From NCBI GenBank assembly GCA_035610835.1, contig CM069447.1, positions 62,715,060 through 62,779,059 on the forward strand: a DNA stretch of 64,000 nucleotides, read 5' to 3'. A model generated the notes under the pieces. It made no database searches, was not told where the DNA came from, and saw only the letters and a program-made list of their open reading frames with translations. The position numbers and the translations under genes were made by a program. This DNA comes from Ophiura sarsii (taxonomy: Eukaryota; Echinodermata; Ophiuroidea; Amphilepidida; Ophiuridae). Of the stretch, positions 44,901 to 57,345 are shown piece after piece (within the stretch, counting starts at the first letter, position 1; each line of letters starts with the position of its first letter).

Positions 44901-47100
44901 CAGCTACTTATAGCTGCTGGTCTTATATATATATCAGTAAAAGAGCACCTTTTGCAGTTTAAAAGCTGTTTTGTGCATAAAACACACCAAACATAAACAC
45001 CTCACAATATCTGAGCTGTTTATAGTAATACTGTTATGCGTTTGCACAATATTTTAACATAGAAAGAAAGATCGTTTATGCACGCAAATGTTGATACCTC
45101 ATTTGCATAATTCTGTTCAGTATTACAACACAGCATTGTTTTAATAAAGAAACTAACCAGAATTCAAAATTTGCCATCTAAGACTAATTAATGGTTACTG
45201 ATCGCACGAATTGTAAAGCATTGTGCATGTTGTGTGGAAAAGCCTTGACGAAACGATTCACTTCAATCAATACAATTTACAGCAACAATCAGAATGTGCA
45301 CTTTGAACTTTCACAAACCGTTTTAATCATAACAATGATTACATCCCACGGTAACGAGATATTCTGGTGATATATATTTCCCTGGCCATGAAACTGAAAA
45401 ATGCCTTGGATTAACCACAAATGGTGGATTAGCGGTATTTATTTTGAGATCTGAAATTGTGTAAAAGTTGCCGTCTTCTAAAGAGAGCATTCAAATACTG
45501 CGAAGCACATTGTATACTTGTATCGAGCATTTTGTTACATCCATAATCAAACGATTCCTTTTCCAGTCGTGATCTTAACATTATGTATACAATCCAAAAC
45601 TAAAATCAAAAACCTAACTCTTACTTAGGTCTTATAACATGAAATAGGTATTTACCCATGGTTCGGCTTCAAATTGATACAACAAATGTCAAACAATAGT
45701 GTTACTGTTACTGCTAGCACTGCGTTTAAGATGTGTCTTGTACGATTGATGCAGTTTCCGTGTATGACGATATAAACCCAGGCGTTTAACGCGTTTAACA
45801 ATGTTTAACCAGGTTTAACGTCATTTTTGGTCGGCATAGGTTTGGGGGCGCTGTAGATTTACACAGACGACGGTGGCCACGCGAAACCTAAATTTTGAAT
45901 TCGTAGTGAATAACACGTAATTGCGAATGTTAATCTTATCATTTTGACAAATTCATCATAATTAGAAGAATTTTCATCGTTAACCGGGCGATGACTGTTA
46001 ACAATAATTCAAAATGGTGCACTCCCGTTGACATATTGGGTCGTCTGAGGCACGCGTGGACAGCGTCGCGTCGTCTGCTACAATCACGCCTTATCGGTAT
46101 AGCGCCACCAGTTCTATGCCGACAAAATTTTAATTTAAAAGTGGCTTCCGATCGGCAAGCTATTGTGTCACACCCCTGATACTGATAGACCCATTGCAGT
46201 GTTACTATTTTTTTACAACAATATAATTATTGACCTTTGTAGCAAATACATTAATGCTCAATATTTATAAAGGCCTGCCGATTGTTCTTTTGAAAATGGT
46301 CAGTTTAAATATGCAATGATTTCACCAATCAGATAATATTTCTCAAAATAAATTAAATATTAAAAATATTCAGGTATGTAACAACTGTATTTCTGCGTAA
46401 GGGCCGATAAAACAGACGCGTTCAATTGCATGATAAGGCCAAACGGACGAAGCGAAACAGATTTCGCCACAGTACAAACTGTCTCGCTATTGCGGACTCT
46501 TTATAGAAATAAGACTCATAGTAATTAAAGGCCTATATCTGAACATTGGACAGAAAGGGGCCGCAAATCCTTATTATTTTTAACATTATTATTATCATAT
46601 ATGGTAGGCTTTACACGCCGGTTGCCCGAATCAACTGGCCGCTGTTCTTAATCGGCCCTGCACAACAATATAGGAATACTAGGGCCTACTGTGCCATGGA
46701 TATAAAATACAGGCATAAGATGAAAAAGATATTAACATCACAACAGTTTTAGCACGATGTGTTGAACTATGGCGGGGTCTATTGGAGCATCTACCCACGT
46801 TTTGCTTCATTGTATATAGTTGTTATGTATGTAAGTTATTTTGTTGTTTGTATATTTTCAGACTGTTGTCATCTTTAATATCAGTCTGACAACATAAAGA
46901 GAAGCGTTCTTCATGACAACAGTATTCACATGTCAATGTCACTTCAATGACTGTCCAAAATGATCAATGGAGACAAGTTACACATTGTAATGTCCTCCAT
47001 TCCCAATTGTCCTCCAATCATGTTCATGAAGTCAAAACATAAACATAAACTTTGACCTCTCATGGGCTTTAAACGCACCCTCAAGACAACAGTCTCAAGC
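44901..47100. other. No gene recognised
   Basis: AT-rich. Small GTTTAAC repeats lie at 45785-45822. If the CARD gene has an upstream exon it may be here, but I cannot place it. I looked here for a 5' LTR of the gypsy element and found none that repeats downstream of the element. Confidence 0.4.
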
Positions 47101-47123
47101 CACTAACTACAGGAACTACCAAG

Positions 47124-47690
47124 ATGGTCTTAATTAACTGCCCGGTAGATGGATGCCCATACGCAACACCAGACTCTTCCGAAGCCGTCACCTGCGCTCT
47201 GCTATCGGCACATTCTACGGTACACATGGCTGGACAAGCACACCCTGCTCCACGTGGCCCAAGATTAGAGCGCCCAAAGGTGGATGTAGGTGTGACACCC
47301 GAGGAGTGGAATGTCTTCACACGTCGTTGGGATGCATTCGTCACCGGATCCGGACTCGACCCTAATGCCTCTTCGCCACAACTCTTCCAATGTGCCGGTG
47401 ATACTCTCGGGAACAGCCTACTAAAGACGGATCCTGCCATAGTCTCCAAGCACACTACCGACGTAATGGCCGCGATGAAGTTGCTTGCCGTCATTCCCAT
47501 TGCTACTGGTGTCATACGCGCTGAACTCGTCCAGATGCGACAGCAGCGAGATGAACTTTTCCGCTCGTTTGCAGCTAGAGTGCGTGGAAAAGCTGAAACC
47601 TGTGCCTACGTCACGGAGTGCATTTGTACACGGAAAGTGAACTTTACCGATACTATAATCCTGGACGTCCCCCTAGCAGTATTGCGGACA
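47124..47690 (+). pseudogene. Ty3/gypsy gag region
   Basis: The frame starts MVLINCPVDGCPYATPD. It contains VGVTPEEWNVFTRRWDAF, a capsid-like segment with QLFQCAGDTLG, and FRSFAARVRGKAETCAY, a pattern seen in gag of metazoan Ty3/gypsy elements. Near 47675-47690 the homology leaves this frame (IILDVP) and continues in another as IADIDLRREVLGTDAIL, so one base has probably been lost in a C run. Codon use is more GC-rich than its surroundings, as expected of a foreign insert. Confidence 0.8.
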
Positions 47691-50510
47691 TTGATCTTCG
47701 ACGTGAGGTACTAGGCACTGATGCCATACTCGGACGCGCGGTAAACGACGTCATTGCCATTGTCGAGAGCAAAGAAATGGCCAGTAATGCCTTGTCCACA
47801 ACCGCGGCTGGAATATCCTCCTTCCGCCGAGAAAAAGCCACCTCAACAGGCACGCAGCCGACCCCCGACCGTAACCGAACTCCCATATGCCCTGACTGCA
47901 AACATACATTTTCCCTGTTCTCCGAGGGTGCTCGAGGCTGGAACACTAGACCCCATCGCCAGTGCATCAAATGCTACAGGGCGCAGCGGAGTAGCCGCGG
48001 GGGAGCTACCCGACGCAGCGACGCATTTCAGCGCAACGACAATTCTACACACAATAACACCCAAGCGTCCTCTACAACCGAAACTGGGATGATATTCGCA
48101 CAAGTATCGGCATTGCACGAAACGGGATCAAACCACCAACAGCCACCCTTACGCACTAATAACCGCCACCGTCGCCATCGACGACGCCCCCGCTGCAAGC
48201 AAACGCAGTCGGTACCACGTTCTACCCAAGTTCACGCCCACCATATCTTCACAAAGGGTGAATGGCGCAGGGCCCGCTTCTTGAACCATCCGGAAGTGCA
48301 GCTACACATATCAGTGAACCACTCGGACTATCGAGCTTTCGGACGACGCTGTCCTACCACCGCACCTACAACCATCACAGCGTTGGCCGACACTGGGGCC
48401 CAATCTTGCCTCTGGTCCATGGACAGTTTTTTGGCTGTTGGATTCTCTGAGTAAGACCTCGTCCCTGTCCACGTAGACCTAGTCGCAGCCAACAAGTCTC
48501 CTATCACCATAGACGGCGCTATCATTGTGCGTCTACAAGGAGAGCCCCTGAGCGACGACAAGAAATCGTGCGCCACCATGGTATATGTAAGCAAGTCAGC
48601 CCACGGATTTTACCTGTCTTGGGACGCCATGATGGATCTTGGAATAGTATCGCACGACTTCCCCTCAGTTGGAGCAGCTGAACTTCAGCCTCCAAAGGCC
48701 CTACGTCCACTCAAGGAGGATCACCCTGCAATCAACACCGGTTGCTCCGCACCATCTTCAAATGGGACAGGCCCGTGTTCTTGTCCACTACGTACAGTGG
48801 TTCCCGATCGGCCCGATACCCTTCCTTTCGAGTGCACCCCCGATAACAATAGTAAGATGGAAGATTGGTTGCTACAACACTTCGCAGCATCATCATTTAA
48901 TACCTGTCCTCACCGCCCCCTTCCATGCATGACGGGGCCTCCATTGGAGATTCACCTCAAGGAAAGTGCACCCCCTAAGGCAGTGCATAAACCTGCCTCA
49001 GTACCAATACATTGGCAAGAGCAGGTGCACAGTGACCTATTACGAGATGAGGCACTAGGAGTCATCGAAAAAGTCCCATATGGCGAACCAGTACTGCGGT
49101 GCCACCGCATGGTCATTACACGGAAGCACGATGGAACTCCACGCCGCACCGTGTACTTCTCCCCACTCAACAAAAACTGCCAGCGAGAAACATTCGCCAG
49201 CGAGTCACCATTCCACCTAGCGAGACGCGCCCCCAAAGGAACTTGGAAGACAGTCTGTGACGCATGGAACGGGTATCACAGCGTCCCCTTTCGGGAATGT
49301 AATCGCCATCTGACAACCTTTATCACATCTTTTGGCCGGTTGAGGTGCACCAGAGCGCCCCAAGGCTTCCTCTCATCCGGTGACGGATACAACCGCCGTT
49401 TTGACGCTATCCTCTCTGATTTCGACCGCAAGGAGCGTTGCGTCGATGACACCATCCACTACGACACTAGCCTCGAAGCACATTGGTGGAGGACCATTGA
49501 CTTCCTAATTCGTGTTGGCCAGTCGGGAATAGTTCTCAATCCAGACAAATTCCGTTTCGCACGCAGAGAGGTTGATTTTGCAGGCTTTCGGATCCCGGAT
49601 GAAGCCATCGAGCCACTGCCGAAATACCTCGATGCTATACGCGGATTTCCGACACCAACATCCACCACAGACATCCGTAGCTGGTTCGGCTTAGTTTACC
49701 AGGTCGCCAACTATGCACAACTACGCGACACCATGGCGCCCTTCAAACCATTCCTCAGCCCAAAGGTCCGCTTCGAATGGACTCCTGCGCTTGATGAAGC
49801 CTTCAATACGTCTAAGGGTGCCGTCGTTGACGCCTTCCGCCGCGGCGTAGAGATATTTGACCCTACCTAGAGAACCTGCATACGCCCAGATTGGTATTAC
49901 AAGGGCATCGGATACTTCCTATCACAGAAGCACTGTGCCTGCGAGGCCCGCATCCCTGACTGCTGCGATGATGGATGGCGGGTAACATTAGCTGGCTCCA
50001 GATTCCTCTCATTCGCAGAGCAGCGCTATGCTGCAATCGAAGGCGAGGCACTGGCAGTGGCATGAGGACTCGAACAGTCGAAATACTTTACGCAGGGATG
50101 CAATGAACTTCTCGTTGTCACTGATCACAAGCCCCTGATCAAGATCATGGGAGACCGTACTCTCGATGAGATTCCCAACTCCAGATTCTTCCGCCTCAAG
50201 CAGCGTACACTACCATGGGTCTTTGAGATCGCACATCTCCCCGGCAAGACGAATACTGCCGCTGACGCCACGTCCCGACACCCCGTAAGCAACTTTGCAG
50301 AGCTATCTAGCCTCACACTACACTCAGCACAAGATGATGCCGAAGGCGCCATGACTGCTGCCATCCGTCACGAGACGCAGAACATAACAGCATTGACATG
50401 GGAACGTATTGCCTCTGAGACCGCAACCGATCCTGTCACGCGCCAGCTTATGGATGCCATCTACACCGGCTTCGGGGATGCACCGCATTCTGGCAATACC
50501 GAGAGTCGCT
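47691..50510 (+). pseudogene. Ty3/gypsy pol: protease, reverse transcriptase, RNase H
   Basis: One frame carries the end of gag with a cysteine cluster (CPDCKHTF, then HRQCIKCYRA, near 47890-47985), an aspartic protease motif ALADTGAQSCLWS near 48383, and a reverse transcriptase from about 48970. The latter includes TVCDAWNGYHSV with the first catalytic aspartate, FGRLRCTRAPQGF and CVDDTIHYD, the YxDD-type box with an unusual cysteine and valine. RNase H follows, with VVTDHKPLIKIMG near 50117 and AADATSRHP near 50260. In-frame stops at 48452 (TAA), 49868 (TAG) and 50063 (TGA) interrupt it. The lesions show a dead copy. Confidence 0.88.
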
Positions 50511-51709
50511 CCATGTATTGGATTGTGTCATCTTGTTCAGTGACCGTGTCGTTATCCCATCATCCCTTCGTGGCGAAGTTCTCCAGACACTCCACTCCGC
50601 CCACCAAGGCGTCACGTCCATGGAATCACGTGCTCGCGCTATCGTCTTTTGGCCGGGAATGACAAAGGACATTCCGTCAGCCCGCGAAAGATGTATAGCA
50701 TGCAACCGGAACGCCCGTCACAAGCTGCATTGCCCCCTACACTATCGCCAGTCCCCGCAACTTCTTTGACTTCGGTGGATGCCACTACCTAGTCGCCGGC
50801 GATCGTCTATCTGGATGGGCCGAAATCTTCAGAGCACCGCATGGTACCATCCAGTCTGGAGCGCAGGGCCTGATCGCTGCTCTCCGAACATTATTTGCCA
50901 CGTTTGGCGTTCCTGAGGATATCTCGAGTGATGGAGGCCCATAATTCTCTGCTTCTGTGACTGCTGACTTCCTTACACGGTGGGGAGCCCGTCACCGTGT
51001 GTCATCTGCCTACTTCGATCAATCGAATGGCCGCGCCGAAGTAGCAGTCAAGAAGGCGAAGCGCACCCTGATGGACAATGTTGGACCCACTGGTTCCCTT
51101 GATAATAACGGTCTCTTACGGGCACTACTCCAATTGCGCAACACTCCGGATCCTGACTGCAACATCTCACCGGCGGAAATAGTCTTCGGCAGACCTATAC
51201 GCGATGCCTTCTCATTCGTCAGCCGACAGAACAAGTTCACCAACCCATCCATTCGCACTACCTGGCGCGAAGCATGGGCACTTAAAGAAGACGCGATGAA
51301 AGCCCGAATGCCACGCTCACTTGAAGCCCTCAACGCTCACGCAAGGCCCCTTGCACCACTATCGCTGGGCAACCGCGTGTTCCTGCAGAACCAATACGGT
51401 CCGCATCCTACAAAGTGAGACAAATCCGGCACAGTCGTCGAGCTAAGGGACCATGACCAATATTGGATCAAAGTTGATAGATCTGGACGCTTATCGCTAA
51501 GAAACAGGCGCTTCTTACGCAAGTTTACTCCACCCACGGTCGCAATCGAGGATTCCACACATCGCTCGCGACGACACATGGTCGACCATGGCATGAGCGT
51601 ACCACAACGACACACAACAGCACCGCAACCACAGCCAGCGTCAGACCAGCTGGAACAGGGTCCTACCGCTGTCGCACGACCGCACATCTACTTCTATAAC
51701 AGAGGCTAA
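50511..51709 (+). pseudogene. Ty3/gypsy integrase
   Basis: After a frameshift near 50470-50500 the zinc-binding part reads LHSAHQGVTSMESRARAIVF with CIACNR near 50695 (HHCC type). A second frameshift near 50760 leads into the catalytic core: FFDFGGCHYLVAGDRLSGW, DISSDGGP and SSAYFDQSNGRAEVAVKKAK, which hold the D, D and E residues. A TAA at 50942 and a TGA at 51416 break the frame. The C-terminal part (WIKVDRSGRLSLRNRRFLRK) ends at a TAA, 51707-51709. No long terminal repeat follows: the next base begins another element. Confidence 0.85.
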
Positions 51710-51710
51710 C

Positions 51711-52106
51711 GTGCCATCGATGGGTGCCCCAGCCAGGGATGCAAAAAGTGCGGGAGCGGAAGCACAAGTAAAAATTGAGGAAATCATGCCAGTGATGTTC
51801 AACATCAACTGGAGCCAGCATGTGACGAATAAAGACCTGTATGGGAACATGCCAAAAGTCTCGGACAAGATCAGAGAACGCAGAGCAAGATTTGCTGGAC
51901 ACCGCTACAGGGGGTCCAAGGAGCTTGTACACAAACTCATACATTGGATTCCAAAGCATGGAGTAAGAAAGCGTGGCAGACCAACCCTAACCTACATTGA
52001 CATACTAAAACGTGATACAGGACTGCAGGTTGAAGAAATCAAGACAGCTATGTTGGAAAGGAAGATCTGGAGAGGCATTGTGGTTCGGAAAAATCATCCG
52101 CCATAA
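51711..52106 (+). pseudogene. Non-LTR retrotransposon C-terminus (RTE-like)
   Basis: The frame contains SQHVTNKDLYGNMPKVSDKI, RRARFAGHRYRGSKELVHKL, RKRGRPTLTYIDILKRDTGL and IWRGIVV. The RFAGH, KRGRP and DTG segments match the C-terminal end of endonuclease-reverse transcriptase elements of animals. It ends at a TAA, then four AAGTC units (52105-52128) that look like a 3' tail. It abuts the gypsy integrase within a few bases, so it probably truncated the gypsy 3' end. Confidence 0.75.
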
Positions 52107-52140
52107 GTCAAGTCAAGTCAAGTCAAGCCTGAAATAACTA

Positions 52141-52245
52141 AAACGAGGAAAAACGAGGAAGGAAAGAAGAAAGAGAAAAAAGAGGGAAGAGAGAAAAGAG
52201 AAAAAGGAAAAGGGGGGAGAAGGAAAAAAGAAAAGAGAGGAAAAG
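52141..52245. repeat. Polypurine tract
   Basis: About 105 bases of nearly pure A/G, much like 34655-34830. Confidence 0.8.
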
Positions 52246-52249
52246 CCTG

Positions 52250-53940
52250 ACGAATAGTACATTATAAATGTACCCGTTAAACATTGGAATAGGTACCATA
52301 CAATACAACTCATATTTGAGGAAATTTACAATTATCATTAGGACAGGTATTCAATGAAAAACAGTGAAAAGATGCGAGTCGAGTCGTGAAGGTGGAAATA
52401 ACGGAGAATATCTGAGGAAAGTTATACAACATGTACAATGAGGGTTCCGACTTTTGAGCCTTAGGAAATTCAATTTATCAATGCAGCACTAAAATTGAAG
52501 AAAGAGCAGTTGAGGATGACCTGGAAAACCTTGAGGAAATATTGGATCGATGAGATACAAAGAACAAAGAAGAACCACTATTAAAAGCTCCAAACAAGTT
52601 TGAAAGTATAGAAAGTTTGAGGAAATGGAATCATCAACGTCAAGAGGAATAAGTAACACGAATGGAGATGACTGCAAGGACAGCAGCTGACCAACATCTC
52701 AGATTTGAGAATATAATATTTTGCTAAATCGACAAAAAGACAAAGCCAAATTGATAGTTACATTTACAAGAAACCCTATATAATGCAATGTTGAAAGTTA
52801 AAAACCTCCCTGTGGTGTATTCGAAAAACCTAAAACGGACTTGCTAATGGTTCAATGGTGTGTCTTCAGGAGGCGGGGGTCCATGAAGGCATTTTACTTC
52901 TTTTCTATCCAATTTTAAGGAGCAATCGGTTGAATCGACACCAATTTAATATACAAAAAGTATTATTGGCTAGCGCGCATATTTCAAGGATATAATTTCA
53001 ACCAAATGTATTAAAACTAATTGACAAAAAAGCTCAATAAAGCAAATAGATTAGGTATCAAAAAGTTGGTAATCTTCAGGCTCGAACCTGGATCCTCCTG
53101 ATATCAAAGCGAGGGCTCTAACGCTGAGCTACCGGGAACAATGTCTATCGTAGCTCAATAAAATAAACAGATAAACGCATGTAATTAAAATACCAATAAT
53201 TTTGATGACCATTTTTCAGCTTTTAACAATGCGGCAACTTTTGTCTTAACCACTCAGAATATTTCAAACAAACAGGATATCAAATAACTCGATATAATGT
53301 GCTACTGTGTTGATGGATGTTTTACGATGTTTGAAAATGAGGGATTTACAGACGTTTTCATTTGAAATTGGCTACGATTTTTTCCAAATCATGTAAGTTT
53401 TTCAGCGGATGTTGCATCATGCAATCACATATTTCAGGACGTTCGTCACGTATTATATTGATTCGATGTGAGAATATAAAGGGGAACAGATATATACTTC
53501 AAGGTAGGTTAGTGGATCAACGATCAACGATCTCGTTTTGTTTTAATTTGGGCATAAATACTTGTTAGTTATTTTGATGTAGGCCTACGCAATCCAATAA
53601 ATTTGAATTTTTTAGTGTGTATGTTAGGACGCCCTCGTAGTAGATAATTTGGGGTCAAATCGAATTGGCCTCCCAGCTGGTACAATAACGATGGTACAGA
53701 GTCCATTTGGCAAATACATGTGTATGGATAATACATGCAGAGGTGCACAGTAAATGTATATACCATCATCATGTCAAATGATAACTCTATCTAGTCTATA
53801 CTATGTCCTTGTTTGATGAAAACTGTTATCTTCCTCTAATACAACCACTATAGACTTTGCGGATCTTTCAAGTCTATAAAAGTAACTTCACGTATAGGCC
53901 TAAGTCAGGTTGGTTGTAGCCTAATGGGGCCTATACATGT
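52250..53940. other. No protein gene recognised
   Basis: AT-rich sequence. The only feature I can support is the tRNA-like segment at 53070-53137. Confidence 0.45.
53070..53137 (-). pseudogene. tRNA-like pseudogene or SINE head
   Basis: On the minus strand TCCCGGTAGCTCAGCGTTAG gives a good A box and D arm (GCTC/GAGC), and AGGTTCGAGCCTG a near-standard B box. The 3' side (GAAGATTACC) cannot pair with the TCCCGGT acceptor strand, and the anticodon stem pairs poorly, so it is not a working tRNA. It may be the head of a SINE. Confidence 0.55.
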
Positions 53941-53944
53941 ATCC

Positions 53945-55005
53945 GTGTGAGCTGGGCGGCCCCTTACCGTCTTATAGAAAAAACAACAGAGTCCAACGGT
54001 GAACAATCAGCAAAACATGTCAACGGCCGCATTGATTTTTATTTTGTCACCGGGTTCATACTGTTCTATACCGGGTCCTTATCGGCCTGGAACCGGGCTC
54101 ATACCACCTCCTCACCTCACTGCCCTGTATAAGCTGAGCGCTCAAGCTCGCCGCTTCGCTCACATTCCGGGAATGTCTGTAAAATACATTCGTACTCACA
54201 TGTATCCGTGTGAGCTGGCCGGCTCATTACCGTGTGACAAATTGGTGCAGACGGTGGCACACGGTGATGTCACACGGTGGGCCGTTTACCGTCCGTTGAA
54301 CACGTTGCCGGGACATTGCCGGCCATCCGCGCCCGGCAGGAAGTTTGAGCATGCTCAAAACTCCTGCCGTTTCCTGCCGGGTGAGTAAAAGCGGCGGCAA
54401 ACGGTGAGAGCCCGGTTTGAGTACGGTATACAGACGGCGCACCCGTTTCGCGCCCGTTCGCAGGGCGGTAATGGTAGGCGGCCACCTTACCGTCTAATAG
54501 AAAAAAAACAGAGTCTAAACAATCTGTAAAAAATGTCAACGGGCGCATTCATCTTTTGTTGTGGCTACCGGGTCCATAACGTTATATACAGGGTCTATAC
54601 CGGGTCCTCACCGGTCGGGTATCGGGCTCACCGGGCTCACCGTCCTCATACATTTCTAGCTTACCGTTCTCACCGGGTGCATAACACCTCCTCACCGGGT
54701 CCTCGGTCCATACCGTTCTACACCCGGGTCTGTCCCGGATTCTCACCGGCCTTGTCCCGGTACCCAGGCGTTTCGACCGGTTAGGAACCGGTATGGATGT
54801 GGTATGCACACGGTGAGGACACGGTGAGAACGGTAAGCTAGAACTGTATGAGGCTTCATACAGTTCTAGCTTACCGTTCTCACCGTGTCCTCACCGTGTG
54901 CATACCACCTCCATACCGGTTCCTAACCGGTCGAAACGCCTGGGTACCGGCCGAAACGTCTTGATTACATCATCAAACCGCCCTTTTCAAGCTGAGCGCT
55001 CAAGT
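53945..55005. repeat. GC-rich repeat complex with ACCGGGT motifs
   Basis: Two direct repeats start with CTTACCGTCTTATAGAAAAA (53965) and CTTACCGTCTAATAGAAAAA (54486), each followed by GTCAACGG and ACCGGGT-rich sequence. GCTGAGCGCTCAAG recurs at 54132 and 54992. ACCGGGT, ACGGTGAG and CTCACCG occur dozens of times on both strands. Codon-like frames here are artefacts of the repeat. It is much richer in GC than its surroundings and is probably a mobile element of unknown class. Confidence 0.7.
54757..54950. repeat. 194-base near-perfect palindrome
   Basis: Arms of 95 bases (54757-54851 and 54856-54950) are reverse complements with about one mismatch, around a 4-base loop at 54852-54855. The arms start CCGGTACCCAGGCGTTTCGA. 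It sits inside the GC-rich complex. Confidence 0.92.
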
Positions 55006-55423
55006 CACCGCTTCATTTGCATTCCGGAATTCGTACGACCAACATCTATAATACTCTCTAAATGTAAAAGAGCTAAACCTCACTCTTTCGAGAGCAATTA
55101 ATATTTTAGGACTGAATGTGGAAAGAAGAAGTAACAGTGTCCATTTTAGTCATTATAATGTTAATTTACATCTTTTCACTTGCTTTTGTAATTTTTACAG
55201 CAAAGCGGAGCACTGTGTTAGTTTAGTGTGAAATACCATGAAATATGATTAGGTTGGATATTTGGCCTGCCCTACATGCAAATTAAGCTGAATCACATAC
55301 AACCTGATAATGTGAATTGATCTAATCAATGTATTTTTTAAACACTTTTTGATCATGGATACTGAAACCATCTAGACCCCTTAATTTTAAAAACTTTTTT
55401 TATTTTTTATTTTTTTAATACAT

Positions 55424-55451
55424 GGGGGGGGGGGGGGGGGGGGGGGGGGGG
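55424..55451. repeat. Poly-G run
   Basis: About 28 consecutive G, preceded by a T-rich run. It lies just outside the palindrome-array element. Confidence 0.9.
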
Positions 55452-55611
55452 CATGATGATTTGATCGGGGGATAATTTATGACTGGCAAATGAATCTATT
55501 AGATGTAGCAATTGAAAATATGTCCCCAATTTGCACACATAACACTAATTTAGGCTAGAATTCAAAGTAAGCTTCAAAATCGGAAAAAGTGTACTTTAGG
55601 TCCCAGATACT

Positions 55612-56025
55612 GGTATACCAGTATCGGTCGATACTGGTACATGAATTTTGCCAGTATCGCTCGATACTGGAACAATTTACATGTTCCAGTATCGGTCGAT
55701 ACTGGAACATCAAATTGTGTTCCAGTATCGACCGATACTGGAACACTTCATGTGTTCCAGTATCGCCCGATACTGGAACGGTTTCATTCCAATATCGATC
55801 GATACTGGAACAAATTAAATGTTCCAGTATCGCCCAATACTGGAACATTTTGTTCCAGTATCGCTCGATACTGGAACATGTAAATCGTTCCAGTATCGCT
55901 CGATACTGGAACACAATTTGATGTTCCAGTATCGCTCGATACTGGAACGTGTAAATCGTTCCAGTTTCGCTCGATACTAGAACGATTTACATGTTCCAGT
56001 ATCGAGCGATAATGTAACGATTTAA
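55612..56025. repeat. Palindrome array, left end
   Basis: About 12 units of the palindrome CCAGTATCGNNCGATACTGG, mostly flanked by GTT and AAC to make 26-base palindromes, at a period of about 36 bases. The two central bases vary (GT, CT, AC, CC, AT). The 10-15 base spacers vary but recur as ATTTACATG-like sequences and their inverses. Confidence 0.9.
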
Positions 56026-57000
56026 TTTGTTCTAAAACTCGTGTTTTGTCATATTTGTGAAAAGGGGACGACTATTTCAGCTCTAAAATTAGCGATATTT
56101 TTACGACGTCAGCTTTGAGTGCATTAGTGTTATTTATTTCCTTTTTCAAATACGTGTTCAGTTGTTACATATGAATTGCGGGATTTTTCCCCTATTATTT
56201 GTTTGAAGATAAAAATGTCGTAGTGTTTTATAATATTGCGAAGGAAAACCATCTCATTCATTATGGTTTGGGAACAACATTGTTTATGTTGGAGTACTAC
56301 ACACTATTAATGGGGTCGTTCAATATATGTCTCTTGAAGTTGTAGTGGCTCTGAAAAGAGCTTTTATGGATACTAGTAGGATGAGCTGATTGGTAAAGTC
56401 AATGTTACATTACGTATGCATGATCATTTTCTCTTTTTGAAAAATTGAGTGGCTTGGAAAACTACCGATGATATGTATCTCAACGAAAATCGTTGTGATC
56501 TCCACGCCTTCTAACGTATGACTTTTGCCTTTAGTGAATGCCTAGTAGTTGAATTAAGTGTCATGTATTGCACTGGGGCTTCCAAGGGGGTTTCATCCTC
56601 TCGAAATGCTTCCTCGAATCGTCAATCAGCTTAGAAATAGTTGACTCTATTTTGAGAATTTTTAAAAATTAAAAATATCCCTATACTCAACTGCGACAAG
56701 TTTTCAAAACAGCTTTCTGATGTTCTCTCATCATCGCCTGATAGTGTTGGTAGGTTTATTTGCATATTGTCAATTTTGTCTTCCAAGCTGACGTGCCGTC
56801 GGCTTCTGATTCTGAAAAAAGACACGCCTCCGATAATATTTGCTGTTTCAATTTTTATAGCTTGAGTCATCCATTATCAGTGAGAGAGTCTACGACTACA
56901 GAGAAGTTAGAAATCAAACCCGGATAATGAAGTAAGACTATTTCACCGTGATTTTCAGAAAGAGAAAATAACCATACAAGCCAATTTCACCGATGGGTAA

Positions 57001-57345
57001 TACTGGCACATTTTTCATGTTCCAGTATTGGGCGATACTGGCACATTTTGAATGTTCTAGTATTGGGCGATACTGGTACATTTGTCATGTTCCAGTATTG
57101 GGCGATACTGGAACATTTTCATGTACCAGTATCGGGCGATACTGGTACACATTCTACCAGAATCGACCGATACTGGAACAAAATAATGTACTAGTATCGA
57201 TCGATACTGGTACATTATTTTGTCCCAGTATCGGGCAATACTGGAACATTTTAAACATTATCGAGCGATACTGGAACAAAATAATGTACCAGTATCGAAC
57301 GATACTGGGTGTTCTAGTATTGGTCGATACTAGTACAGTCTAGTA
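57001..57345. repeat. Palindrome array, right end
   Basis: About ten units of the same palindrome, several as CCAGTATTGGGCGATACTGG, with different spacers (ATTTTTCATG, AAAATAATG). Confidence 0.9.

Noticed and set aside
46780..47110. 5' long terminal repeat of the gypsy element
   Set aside because: I found no matching sequence downstream of the integrase, and no clear primer-binding site before the gag start.
53070..53137. Functional tRNA gene
   Set aside because: The A and B boxes are present but the acceptor strands do not pair and the anticodon stem is poor.
53945..54809. Several frames in the GC-rich complex
   Set aside because: They follow the ACCGGGT repeat and occur on both strands.
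55555..57343. Frames of 80-119 codons with repeated SSIxRYWN
   Set aside because: They are translations of the palindrome arrays and appear on both strands.
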